Shown: positions 8,550-14,625 of the stretch, piece by piece | Layout: every line of letters starts with the position of its first letter | How positions within the stretch are numbered: position 1 is the stretch's first letter | Origin: Solirubrobacteraceae bacterium | GTDB lineage: Bacteria; Actinomycetota; Thermoleophilia; Solirubrobacterales; Solirubrobacteraceae | NCBI GenBank assembly: GCA_025935735.1 | Contig: JAICUS010000055.1 | Coordinates: forward strand, 1 to 17,022 | Reading direction: 5' to 3' | Length of the DNA: 17,022 nt | The notes under the pieces: generated by a model | Databases searched by the model: none | Told to the model about the DNA's origin: nothing | The model's input: only the letters and a program-made list of their open reading frames with translations | Position numbers and translations under genes: made by a program

Positions 8550-9292
8550 CCGTGCACCTCGTCGGCGCCGGACCCGGCGACCCGGCGCTGCTCACGGTCG
8601 CGGCGGTGGAGCTCTTGCGCGCCGCGCGCGTGGTGGTCTATGACCGCCCGTCGATGGACGCCATCGTCGCCCTCGCCCCCGCGGACGCCGAGCGCCACTG
8701 CGTGGGCCGCGCGCCGGGGCAGCGGGCGCTGAGCCAGGACGAGGTCAACGCGCTGCTGGTCGAGCTCGGCCGCACGCGCGACGTCGTCCGGCTCAAGAGC
8801 GGCGACCCGTTCGTGGCCTCGCGCGGCGCCGAGGAGGCGGCGGCGCTGCGAGAGGCGGGGATCGCGGTGCGGGTCGTCCCGGGAGTGTCCGCGGCGCTCG
8901 CCGCCCCCGCCGCGGCCGGCATCCCCCTGATGCTGCGCCAGCTCTCCGTGACCGCCACCTTCGTCGACGGCAACGCCGACCCCGCGCACGCGGAGCCGCC
9001 CGACTGGCCGGCGCTCGCCCGGCTCGGCGGGACGCTGGTGATCCTCACCGGCCGCGGGCGCATCCGGCGTACGGCGGCCGCGCTGATCGCCGGCGGCCGC
9101 GACCCCGCGACGCCCGTGGCGGCCATCAGCGCCGCCGGCCGCCCGGAGCAGCGCGTCCTTCGCGGCACCCTCGCCAACCTTCCCGCCCCGCTGCCGCCGC
9201 CGGTCACGTTCGTGGTCGGCCCGGCCGCCGCCCTGGACCTCTGCGCCCCCGACCCCCTCGCGAGCTCGTGCACATCCCCGACGGCTTCCTGA
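8546..9292 (+). CDS. cobA: Uroporphyrinogen-III C-methyltransferase CobA
   Basis: This SAM-dependent enzyme (SUMT) methylates uroporphyrinogen III at C2 and C7 to make precorrin-2, the entry to B12 and sirohaem. The 248-residue protein has HLVGAGPGDPALLTVAAVEL (4-23), VVVYDRPS (29-36), VRLKSGDPFVASRGAEE (81-97), VVPGVSAALAAPAAAGIPLM and RQLSVTATFVDGN, all in SUMT order. The usual LKGGDPFVFGRG reads LKSGDPFVASRG here, a mild divergence. No HemD or CysG dehydrogenase domain is attached. GTG 8546 overlaps the cobJ stop as GTGA, with GAGGG seven bases upstream. Its 3' end overlaps cbiM by 25 bp, so its last residues are encoded by the same bases as the highly conserved CbiM N-terminus. Confidence 0.93.
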   Translation: MTVHLVGAGPGDPALLTVAAVELLRAARVVVYDRPSMDAIVALAPADAERHCVGRAPGQRALSQDEVNALLVELGRTRDVVRLKSGDPFVASRGAEEAAALREAGIAVRVVPGVSAALAAPAAAGIPLMLRQLSVTATFVDGNADPAHAEPPDWPALARLGGTLVILTGRGRIRRTAAALIAGGRDPATPVAAISAAGRPEQRVLRGTLANLPAPLPPPVTFVVGPAAALDLCAPDPLASSCTSPTAS

Positions 9293-9906
9293 CCGGCGAG
9301 GCCATGGCGATCGGCGCCGTCACCGGGGCGGCCGGGGTCGCCGTCTGCCTGCGCGGCGCCGCCCGCTCGGCGCGTGAGCGCGACCTGCCGCTGGCCGGAC
9401 TCGCCGCGGCGTTCTTCCTCGTCGGCGACGCGCCGATGGTGCCGATCACGATCGGCACCCAGGGGCACCTGCTCGGCGGCACGCTGGCGGTCGCGCTGCT
9501 CGGGCCGTGGCTCGGCGGGCTGACGATCGCGGTGGTGTGCATGATCCAGGTCCTCCTGGGCGACGGCGGGCTCACCGGGCTCGGGCTGACGATCACGAAC
9601 CTCGCGCTGGTGCCGGCGTTCGTCGGCTACCCGCTGATCCTGGGGCTGCGCCGCGTGCTCTCGGTCCCGGCCGCCTGTGCCGCCGCGGCGGTGGCCGACG
9701 TGATGCTGGCCGCGCTGATCTTCACGGGCGAGGTGATGCTCGGCGCCGCGGTGCACATCAACAAGGGGGCCCTCGCCGCCTCGACGCTCGGCGCCTACGC
9801 GGTGATCTCGGTGGTGGAGGCGACGATCACCGCGCTGATCGTCCGCGCGCTGCTGGCCGTGCGGCCGGACCTCGTGCGCGTGGCGCGGCGAAGGGCCGGG
9901 GCGTGA
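9268..9906 (+). CDS. cbiM: CbiM, cobalt-binding S component of ECF transporter
   Basis: CbiM captures Co2+ outside the membrane and passes it in through the CbiQ-CbiO module. The 212-residue, strongly hydrophobic protein begins MHIPDGFL; in CbiM/NikM proteins the N-terminal Met amine, His2 and a later His bind the metal, and here His2 and His67 (TQGHLLGG) are both present. That requirement fixes the GTG at 9268 as the start even though it lies inside cobA with a 25-bp overlap and a weak ribosome binding site. Further family marks are GDAPMVPITIGTQG, ALLGPWLGG, LLGDGGLTGLGLTITN and AVHINKGALAASTLGAYAV. The protein ends soon after the M-domain helices. No fused or separate CbiN is visible, because the stop already overlaps the next gene. 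Confidence 0.95.
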   Translation: MHIPDGFLTGEAMAIGAVTGAAGVAVCLRGAARSARERDLPLAGLAAAFFLVGDAPMVPITIGTQGHLLGGTLAVALLGPWLGGLTIAVVCMIQVLLGDGGLTGLGLTITNLALVPAFVGYPLILGLRRVLSVPAACAAAAVADVMLAALIFTGEVMLGAAVHINKGALAASTLGAYAVISVVEATITALIVRALLAVRPDLVRVARRRAGA

Positions 9907-10700
9907 GCGGCGGCGTCGCCTTCGTCGGCGCCGGCCCGGGCGCGCCGGACCTGCTCACGCTGCGCGCCGTGCGCGTGCTGGGCGAGGCCGACGTGGTCGT
10001 CTGGGCGCGCTCGCTGGTGGACGAGGGCGTGCTCGCCCACGCCCGCCCCGGCGCCGAGCTCGTGGCCTCCGACGACAAGACGTTCGAGGACGTCCTGGCC
10101 ATCTACGCGCGCGCCGCCGGCGAGGAGCTGCGGGTCGCGCGCGTGCACTCGGGCGATCCGACGCTCTACGGCACCCTGCACGAGCAGCTGCGGGCCTGCC
10201 GGGAGCTCGGCCTCGACGTGGAGATCGTCCCCGGCGTGTCCTCGCTGGCCGCCGCGGCCGCCGCGCTCGGCCAGGAGCTGACCGTGCCGGACGTGTCGCA
10301 GTCCTTGATCCTCACCCGGCGGGCGCAGCGCACGTCGATGCCGGCCAACGAGCGGCTGGAGGACTTCGCCGCGCACGGGACGACGATGGCGCTGTTCCTC
10401 TCGGTCCGCCGCCCGCGCGAGCTGCAGGCCGACCTGCTGGCCGGCGGCTACGCGCCGGACACGCCGTGCGCGGTCGTCTACCGGGCGAGCTGGCCGGACG
10501 AGGTCGTGTTCCGCTGCCCGCTGGCGGAGCTCGGGGAGCGGGTGCGTGCGGCGCGGATCACCACGCAGGCCCTCGTGCTCGTCGGCCCGGCGCTGGGCGC
10601 CGCGGCGGACGCGGGGCGCTCGCACGTCTACGACGCCGGCTACGGGCACCGCTACCGCCCGCTCGGCCGCCCGGACCGCTACCGGAAGCGGGCCGAGTGA
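9903..10700 (+). CDS. cobM: Precorrin-4 C11-methyltransferase CobM/CbiF
   Basis: CobM methylates C11 of precorrin-4 with SAM to give precorrin-5. In the 265-residue protein one sees VAFVGAGPGAPDLLTLRAVR (5-24), VVWARSLVDEGVL, the SAM-loop VHSGDPTLYGTLHEQ (81-95), VEIVPGVSSLAAAAAALGQE (106-125), and LTRRAQRTSMPANE (137-150). The last corresponds to the LTR..GR..MP region that marks CobM/CbiF. The C-terminal tail after about residue 240 is basic and Tyr/Arg-rich, a short extension found in some family members. GTG 9903 overlaps the cbiM stop as GTGA. It is followed by cobL, a later methylation step. Confidence 0.95.
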   Translation: MSGGVAFVGAGPGAPDLLTLRAVRVLGEADVVVWARSLVDEGVLAHARPGAELVASDDKTFEDVLAIYARAAGEELRVARVHSGDPTLYGTLHEQLRACRELGLDVEIVPGVSSLAAAAAALGQELTVPDVSQSLILTRRAQRTSMPANERLEDFAAHGTTMALFLSVRRPRELQADLLAGGYAPDTPCAVVYRASWPDEVVFRCPLAELGERVRAARITTQALVLVGPALGAAADAGRSHVYDAGYGHRYRPLGRPDRYRKRAE

Positions 10701-11866
10701 GCCGGATCGCCGTCCTGGGCGTCTCGGACGGCCGCGTCCCACCGGGGACCGAGCACCTGCTCGCGGGCGCCGACGTGGTGGCCGGCGGCCGGGCGGTGCT
10801 GGACGCGCTGGCACCGTCGGGCGCGCGCCAGGTGGTGCTCGGGGCGGGCATCGGCGGCGCGATCGCCGAGATCGCCGGCGAGCGCGGATCGGTCTGCGTG
10901 CTCGCATCGGGCGACCCCGGGTTCTTCGGCGTCGTGCGGGCGCTGGGCGCGGCGGTGGGCCGCGAGCGGCTGGAGGTGCACCCGGCGCCGTCCTCGGTCG
11001 CGCTCGCGTTCGCTCGGCTCGGGCTGCCCTGGGACGACGCGCTCGTCGTGTCCGCGCACGGCCGCGACCCGCTGCCGGCGCTGCACACCGCGCTGGCGCA
11101 TCCGAAAGTGGCGGTGCTGACCGAGCCGCGGGCGCCTGCGGCGGAGATCGTGGCCGGGCTCGCCGGGTCCGGCCGCACGGTCACGGTGGCCGAGGCGCTG
11201 GGCACGCCGGCCGAGCGCATCCGCACCGGGACGCCGGAGGAGCTCGCGGGGCTGGAGATCGCCGAGCCCAACGTGGTGCTGGTGCACGACGAGCCCCCGC
11301 GCGAGCGGCCGCGCTCCTGGGCGCTGCCCGAGGAGGCGTTCGAGCACCGCGCGGGGATGATCACCAAGGCCGAGGTCCGCGCGGTCGCGCTGGCCGCGCT
11401 CGGGCCGGGCACCGGCGACCTGGTCTGGGACATCGGCTGCGGCAGCGGCTCGGTGGGGATCGAGTGCGGCCGGCTCGGCGCGGCCGTCGTCGCGGTCGAC
11501 GCCGACCCGGACGCGATCGAGCTGACCCGGCGCAACGCGGAGGCCTACGCGGTGCGCGTGCGCACGGTCCTCGGCAGCGCCCCGCCCGCGCTCGTCGACC
11601 TGCCCGACCCTGACGCCGCGTTCGTCGGCGGCGGCGGCACCGCGCTGCCGGCGATCCTGGCCGAGGCCGCCGCCCGCACCCGCCGCGTCGTCGTGACCAC
11701 GGTCGCGCTCGTCGAGCGGATCGGCCCGGCCATCGACCGCCTCACGGCCCACGGCCTCGACGTCAGCGCCACCACCATCCAAGCGAGCCGCCTCCGCCCC
11801 CTCCCCGGCGGCCACCGCCTCGCCGCCGAGAACCCGGTCACCGTCGTCGTGGGACGCCGGCTGTGA
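10697..11866 (+). CDS. cobL: Precorrin-6Y C5,15-methyltransferase (decarboxylating) CobL, CbiE-CbiT fusion
   Basis: CobL methylates C5 and C15 of precorrin-6B and removes the C12 acetate carboxyl, yielding precorrin-8X. The 389-residue chain is the normal two-domain form. Residues 1 to about 200 are CbiE-like, with IAVLGVSDGRVPPGTEHLL, GADVVAGGRAVLDAL, LASGDPGFFG (69-78), VHPAPSSVALAFARLGLPW and VVSAHGRDP. Residues 215-389 are CbiT-like, with HRAGMITKAEVRAVALAALG, the class I SAM site VWDIGCGSGSVGIE (243-256), AVDADPDAIELTRRNA and a late AFVGGGG. GTG 10697 overlaps the cobM stop as GTGA, with GGAAG nine bases upstream. Both active domains look intact. Confidence 0.96.
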   Translation: MSRIAVLGVSDGRVPPGTEHLLAGADVVAGGRAVLDALAPSGARQVVLGAGIGGAIAEIAGERGSVCVLASGDPGFFGVVRALGAAVGRERLEVHPAPSSVALAFARLGLPWDDALVVSAHGRDPLPALHTALAHPKVAVLTEPRAPAAEIVAGLAGSGRTVTVAEALGTPAERIRTGTPEELAGLEIAEPNVVLVHDEPPRERPRSWALPEEAFEHRAGMITKAEVRAVALAALGPGTGDLVWDIGCGSGSVGIECGRLGAAVVAVDADPDAIELTRRNAEAYAVRVRTVLGSAPPALVDLPDPDAAFVGGGGTALPAILAEAAARTRRVVVTTVALVERIGPAIDRLTAHGLDVSATTIQASRLRPLPGGHRLAAENPVTVVVGRRL

Positions 11867-12360
11867 GCGCCGAGCCGTCCACCGCCACCGGCCCGTCGCG
11901 GCCCGCCGGCGCATCGCCCGCCGGCTCGCGCGCCGCCATCCCCGGCGCGCCGCCGGCCCCCACCGCCGACGCATCGCCCTCCGCCGCGCTCGTGGTCGGC
12001 GCCGGCTGCAGCCGCGGCTGCCCGCCCGCGGAGCTCGCGGAACTCGTCGACGCGGCGCTCGCCGGCGTCGACGGTGAGGTCGTGGCGGTGGCGACGATCG
12101 ACCGGCGCGCGCAGGAGCCGTGCGTGGTCTCGCTGGCGCGGGCGCGCGGCGTTCCGCTACGCGTGCACCCGGCGGCCGCGCTGGCGGACGTGCCGGTGCC
12201 GACCCCGTCTTCCGTCGTCGCCACGCACGTGGGCACGGCGAGCGTCGCGGAGGCGGCCGCGCTGCTCGCCGCCGGGCCGGGGGCGCGGATCGCCGTGGCC
12301 AAGCGGCGCTCGGCGCACGCGACGTGCGCGATCGCTGAGGTGGCGCCGTGGCGCGGGTGA
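11863..12360 (+). CDS. cobE: CobE / CbiG C-terminal-domain protein
   Basis: The 165-residue protein matches CobE, which corresponds to the C-terminal domain of CbiG. CobE belongs to the aerobic pathway, where its exact role is unsettled; binding or handing on of late corrin intermediates has been proposed. Residues 1-40 are Ala/Pro/Ser-rich and likely disordered. The folded part starts at AALVVGAGCSRGCPPAEL (41-58), followed by VVAVATIDRRAQEPCVVSLA, GVPLRVHPAAAL, VGTASVAEAAALLAAG and AVAKRRSAHATCAIAEV, the usual CobE/CbiG_C landmarks. GTG 11863 overlaps the cobL stop as GTGA, the reason for keeping the low-complexity leader. The N-terminal CbiG domain, which opens the lactone in the anaerobic pathway, is absent, which agrees with an aerobic route. 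Confidence 0.88.
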   Translation: MSAEPSTATGPSRPAGASPAGSRAAIPGAPPAPTADASPSAALVVGAGCSRGCPPAELAELVDAALAGVDGEVVAVATIDRRAQEPCVVSLARARGVPLRVHPAAALADVPVPTPSSVVATHVGTASVAEAAALLAAGPGARIAVAKRRSAHATCAIAEVAPWRG

Positions 12361-12923
12361 TCCACCCGATCGAGGCCGAGAGCTACCGCATCCTGCGCTC
12401 GCGCATCGACCTGAGCCACCTGCCGCCGCTCTCCCGCGCCGTGGCGGAGCGGGTCATCCACGCCTCGGCGGACCTGTCGTTCGGCGACTCGCTCGTGCTG
12501 GACGAGGCGGCGCTGCAGCGCGGCCGGAACGCGCTGGTTGCCGGCGCGCCGGTCTACTGCGACGCGCGCATGGTCGCGGCCGGGCTGACCACGCTCTCGC
12601 CGCGGGTCACGCTCGACGACCCGCGCGCGCGATCCTCGGCCGGGCTCACCCGCTCGGCGGCGGCGATGCGGCTCGCCGCTGAAGAGGCGCCGCCGGGCGC
12701 CGTGTGGATCGTCGGCAACGCCCCCACCGCGCTGGCCGAGCTGCTCTCCCGCCCGCCGGCGGACCCGGCGCTCGTCGTCGGCCTCCCGGTGGGCTTCGTC
12801 GGCGCGGCCGAGGCCAAGGCCGCCCTCGCCGCGTCCGGCCTGCCCTGCCTGACCAATTCCGGCGAGCGCGGCGGCTCGGCCGTCGCCGCCGCGGCCGTCA
12901 ACGCGCTGCTGTACCACGAATGA
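12348..12923 (+). CDS. cobH: Precorrin-8X methylmutase CobH/CbiC
   Basis: CobH moves the C11 methyl group to C12, turning precorrin-8X into hydrogenobyrinic acid. The 191-residue protein has [19 protein letters not shown], the catalytic histidine in ERVIHASAD (His38), [49 protein letters not shown] and [20 protein letters not shown], all family signatures at normal spacing. GTG 12348 is preferred because GAGG lies seven bases upstream; it gives a 13-bp overlap with cobE. An alternative GTG at 12357 would remove three residues and give the 4-bp GTGA overlap found at most other junctions. Both leave every conserved motif intact. Confidence 0.95.
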   Translation: MARVIHPIEAESYRILRSRIDLSHLPPLSRAVAERVIHASADLSFGDSLVLDEAALQRGRNALVAGAPVYCDARMVAAGLTTLSPRVTLDDPRARSSAGLTRSAAAMRLAAEEAPPGAVWIVGNAPTALAELLSRPPADPALVVGLPVGFVGAAEAKAALAASGLPCLTNSGERGGSAVAAAAVNALLYHE

Positions 12924-13534
12924 CCCTCACGCTCGTCCTCGGCGGCCGCCGCAGCGGCAAGAGCGCGTACGCCGAGCGCCTCCTCGACGGCGGCGCCTAC
13001 CTCGCCACCGGCGCGGCGACCGACGCCGAGATGGCCGAGCGCATCGCCGCCCACCGCACCCGCCGCAGCCCCGCCTGGACCACCATCGAGGTGACCGACG
13101 ACCTCGCCGCCGCCCTGGCCGAGGCGGGCGACCGGCCCATCCTGCTCGACGGCCTCGGCGCCTGGATCGCCGGCGTGATGCACCGCCGCGGCGCGTTCGG
13201 GGCCGCGGCAGCGACCGGCGCCGCGGACGCGCGCGGCGGGAGCGCGGCGGAGACCGGCGCCGCAGACGCGTCCGGCAGGGCCGCGGCGGAGGCCGGCGGA
13301 GGCGGGGCCGCGGCGGCCGGCGACGTCGTGGCTGCGGGTGTCGCCGCGCTCGTGGCGCCGCGGGAGGGGGCGATCGTGGTCGTGTCGGAGGAGGCTGGGC
13401 TCGCGCCGGTGCCGCCCGACGCCGCGACCCGGGCGTGGCTGGACCTGCTCGGGGATGCCAACCAGGCGCTGGCGGCGGCGGCCGAGCGGGTCGTGCTCGT
13501 CGTGGCCGGCCGGGCGCTCGAGCTGCCGGCGTGA
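12920..13534 (+). CDS. cobU: Bifunctional adenosylcobinamide kinase / guanylyltransferase CobU (CobP)
   Basis: CobU phosphorylates adenosylcobinamide and then transfers GMP to form adenosylcobinamide-GDP. The 204-residue protein has the P-loop [15 protein letters not shown] (5-19), YLATG (27-31) and [10 protein letters not shown] (40-49), with His45 at the place of the guanylylated histidine. [11 protein letters not shown] follows at about 76-86, then [19 protein letters not shown] and the ending [20 protein letters not shown]. The usual NE of the VSNE motif reads EE. Between residues 93 and 135 there is an Ala/Gly-rich insert built partly of 13-residue repeats, which is not a standard part of CobU. 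ATG 12920 overlaps the cobH stop as ATGA; there is no visible ribosome binding site. Confidence 0.94.
   Translation: MTLTLVLGGRRSGKSAYAERLLDGGAYLATGAATDAEMAERIAAHRTRRSPAWTTIEVTDDLAAALAEAGDRPILLDGLGAWIAGVMHRRGAFGAAAATGAADARGGSAAETGAADASGRAAAEAGGGGAAAAGDVVAAGVAALVAPREGAIVVVSEEAGLAPVPPDAATRAWLDLLGDANQALAAAAERVVLVVAGRALELPA
13211..13288 (+). repeat. Two tandem 39-bp imperfect repeats inside cobU
   Basis: Unit one (13211-13249) and unit two (13250-13288) are in frame and match at 32 of 39 bases. They encode [13 protein letters not shown] and [14 protein letters not shown] third, more degenerate copy follows ([11 protein letters not shown]). They fall in a surface-loop position between the kinase strand LLDGLGAW and the VSEEAG strand, and probably form a flexible linker grown by replication slippage. 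Confidence 0.75.
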
Positions 13535-14247
13535 GGGCGGCGCTGGCGTTCCTGACTCGGCTGCCGGTACCGGCGCCGGCCGAGCCGTCTCTCAACCGGG
13601 CGGCGGTGTGGTTCCCCGTGGTCGGTGCGCTCGTGGGCGGGATCGCCGCGGGCCTGCGGGCGCTGGCTGGGCTGGCGCTGCCCCCGGTGCCGGCCACTCT
13701 GCTCGCGGTCGCGGCGGCGATCCTGGTGACGGGCGGGCTGCACGAGGACGGGCTGGCCGACGTCGCCGATGGGCTCGGTGCGCACACGACGCGCGAGCGG
13801 CGGCTGGAGATCCTGCGCGATCCCCGCGTCGGCACGTTCGGGGCGCTCGCGCTGATCGTGGCGGTCGGCCTGGTGGTGACCACGGTCGGGACGCTCGACG
13901 CCGCCCACGCCGCGCGAGCGCTGGTCGTCGCCCACGTGCTCGCCCGCTGGGCGATCCTGCCGATCTCCCGGGCCCTGCCGCCCGCCCGCCCCGGGGGCGC
14001 GGGCGCGCTGCTGCGGGTCAGGACGCCGGCGCTCGCCGCCGGGACCGTGCTCGCGATCGCCGGCGCGCTGATCGTCGCCGGCCCGGCGGACGGCGCCGCC
14101 GCGCTCGCCGCCGCGGTGCTGGCCGCCCTCCTCGCCGGAGCGCTGCTGCAGCGCGGGCTGGGCGGGGTCACCGGCGACGGCTACGGCGCGACCGCCAAGC
14201 TCGCCGAGGTCGCGGTCTGCGCCACGCTCGCCGCGCTGTGGACGTAG
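13531..14247 (+). CDS. cobS: Adenosylcobinamide-GDP ribazoletransferase CobS (CobV), cobalamin synthase
   Basis: CobS is the integral membrane enzyme that joins adenosylcobinamide-GDP to alpha-ribazole (or its phosphate), the final assembly step of B12. The 238-residue protein starts [12 protein letters not shown], followed by [11 protein letters not shown], the acidic active-site motif [18 protein letters not shown] (about 70-87), [19 protein letters not shown] (90-108) and the late [19 protein letters not shown]. Several Ala/Leu/Val membrane helices lie between and after these. GTG 13531 overlaps the cobU stop as GTGA. It is the last gene of the long operon; a hairpin follows one base after its TAG. 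The partner enzyme for lower-ligand activation, CobT, is not in the window. Confidence 0.95.
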   Translation: MRAALAFLTRLPVPAPAEPSLNRAAVWFPVVGALVGGIAAGLRALAGLALPPVPATLLAVAAAILVTGGLHEDGLADVADGLGAHTTRERRLEILRDPRVGTFGALALIVAVGLVVTTVGTLDAAHAARALVVAHVLARWAILPISRALPPARPGGAGALLRVRTPALAAGTVLAIAGALIVAGPADGAAALAAAVLAALLAGALLQRGLGGVTGDGYGATAKLAEVAVCATLAALWT

Positions 14248-14281
14248 CGCGCGGCCGCGATGCAACGACGACGGCCGCGCG
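14248..14281 (+). terminator. GC hairpin directly after cobS, probable operon terminator
   Basis: A perfect 10-bp stem (14248-14257 with 14272-14281, CGCGCGGCCG paired to its complement) closes a 14-base loop, starting at the first base after the cobS stop codon. No T-run follows, so it is not a textbook intrinsic terminator. GC hairpins without a U-tract are common at the ends of transcription units in high-GC actinobacteria. Protection of the 3' end is an alternative role. Confidence 0.55.
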
Positions 14282-14289
14282 GGCGGGCT

Positions 14290-14545
14290 CGGCGAACGGC
14301 AGGCTGGGTAGGGAAGCGACAGCCCGGGCCGCGGTGCACGGATGATCGGCGCGATGACGCTCGCGGGACGCGCGTGTCACCTTTGGCGGGCGTAGGCCGA
14401 CAAACTTTACACCAGAAATCCTGAGGAAAGCCAAGTATGGTCGGCCATGATCGGTTCCCCCAGTCCGGCCCGCAGCCCGCGCACACTCGACCCCCGGACC
14501 CCGACCCAAGGCCGACCGCCTCCCTACCCAGCGAGCCGTTCGCCG
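14290..14545. repeat. 29-bp imperfect inverted repeat flanking a 198-bp core
   Basis: The left arm (14290-14318) and right arm (14517-14545) are reverse complements at 26 of 29 positions. They share a central GCTGGGTAGGGA (complement TCCCTACCCAGC) and an outer CGGCGAACGGC. The core contains the only AT-rich stretch of the intergenic region. The shape is like a small non-autonomous element (MITE-like), but no target-site duplication is apparent in the immediate flanks and no transposase remnant is recognised. A structured RNA or a protein-binding pair is the alternative. Confidence 0.6.
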
Positions 14546-14564
14546 GCGCAACGAGGCGCCGGCG
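14541..14564. repeat. Perfect 9-bp GC hairpin with AACGAG loop
   Basis: CGCCGGCGC at 14541-14549 pairs with GCGCCGGCG at 14556-14564 around the six-base loop AACGAG. It overlaps the right arm of the longer inverted repeat. Its right side belongs to a 16-mer (GCGCAACGAGGCGCCG, 14546-14561) repeated exactly at 14592-14607. It could act as a transcription stop from either side, or be a repeat unit of a dispersed family. Confidence 0.5.
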
Positions 14565-14600
14565 GCCAACCCGACCCCCGCGGCGGTGACCGCGCAACGA

Positions 14601-14620
14601 GGCGCCGTCCCCTCGGCGCC
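14601..14620 (-). terminator. GC hairpin just past the small secreted-protein gene
   Basis: GGCGCCG at 14601-14607 pairs with CGGCGCC at 14614-14620 around a six-base loop. It lies five bases beyond the TAG stop of the minus-strand gene that ends at 14626, the right place for its terminator. There is no U-tract on either strand. The sequence GGCGCCGTCCCCT is repeated in tandem here (14601-14613 and 14615-14627). Confidence 0.4.
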
Positions 14621-14625
14621 GTCCC

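Larger units (their letters stand above)
14248..14625. other. Intergenic region with repeats and hairpins, no convincing gene
   Basis: These 378 bases separate the operon end from a small minus-strand gene. From left to right they hold the cobS-terminal hairpin (14248-14281), the left arm of a long inverted repeat (14290-14318), an AT-richer island at about 14380-14440, the right arm (14517-14545), a 9-bp GC hairpin (14541-14564), a repeated 16-mer (14546 and 14592) and a second hairpin (14601-14620). Open frames cross it on both strands, but none resembles a known protein. A possible 50-codon frame at 14437-14589 has a good ribosome binding site but no other support. Confidence 0.7.

Noticed and set aside
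744..8595. Very long open frames on the minus strand opposite the operon (for example 744-2726, 3217-4695 and 6046-8595).
   Set aside because: They are mirror images of GC-rich coding frames. Their translations are Arg/Ala/Gly/Pro-rich with no recognisable domain, and the plus-strand genes beneath them are unambiguous.
14290..14545. Insertion sequence remnant.
   Set aside because: The inverted repeat is clear, but no transposase fragment is recognised and no flanking duplication is visible, so it is reported only as an inverted repeat.
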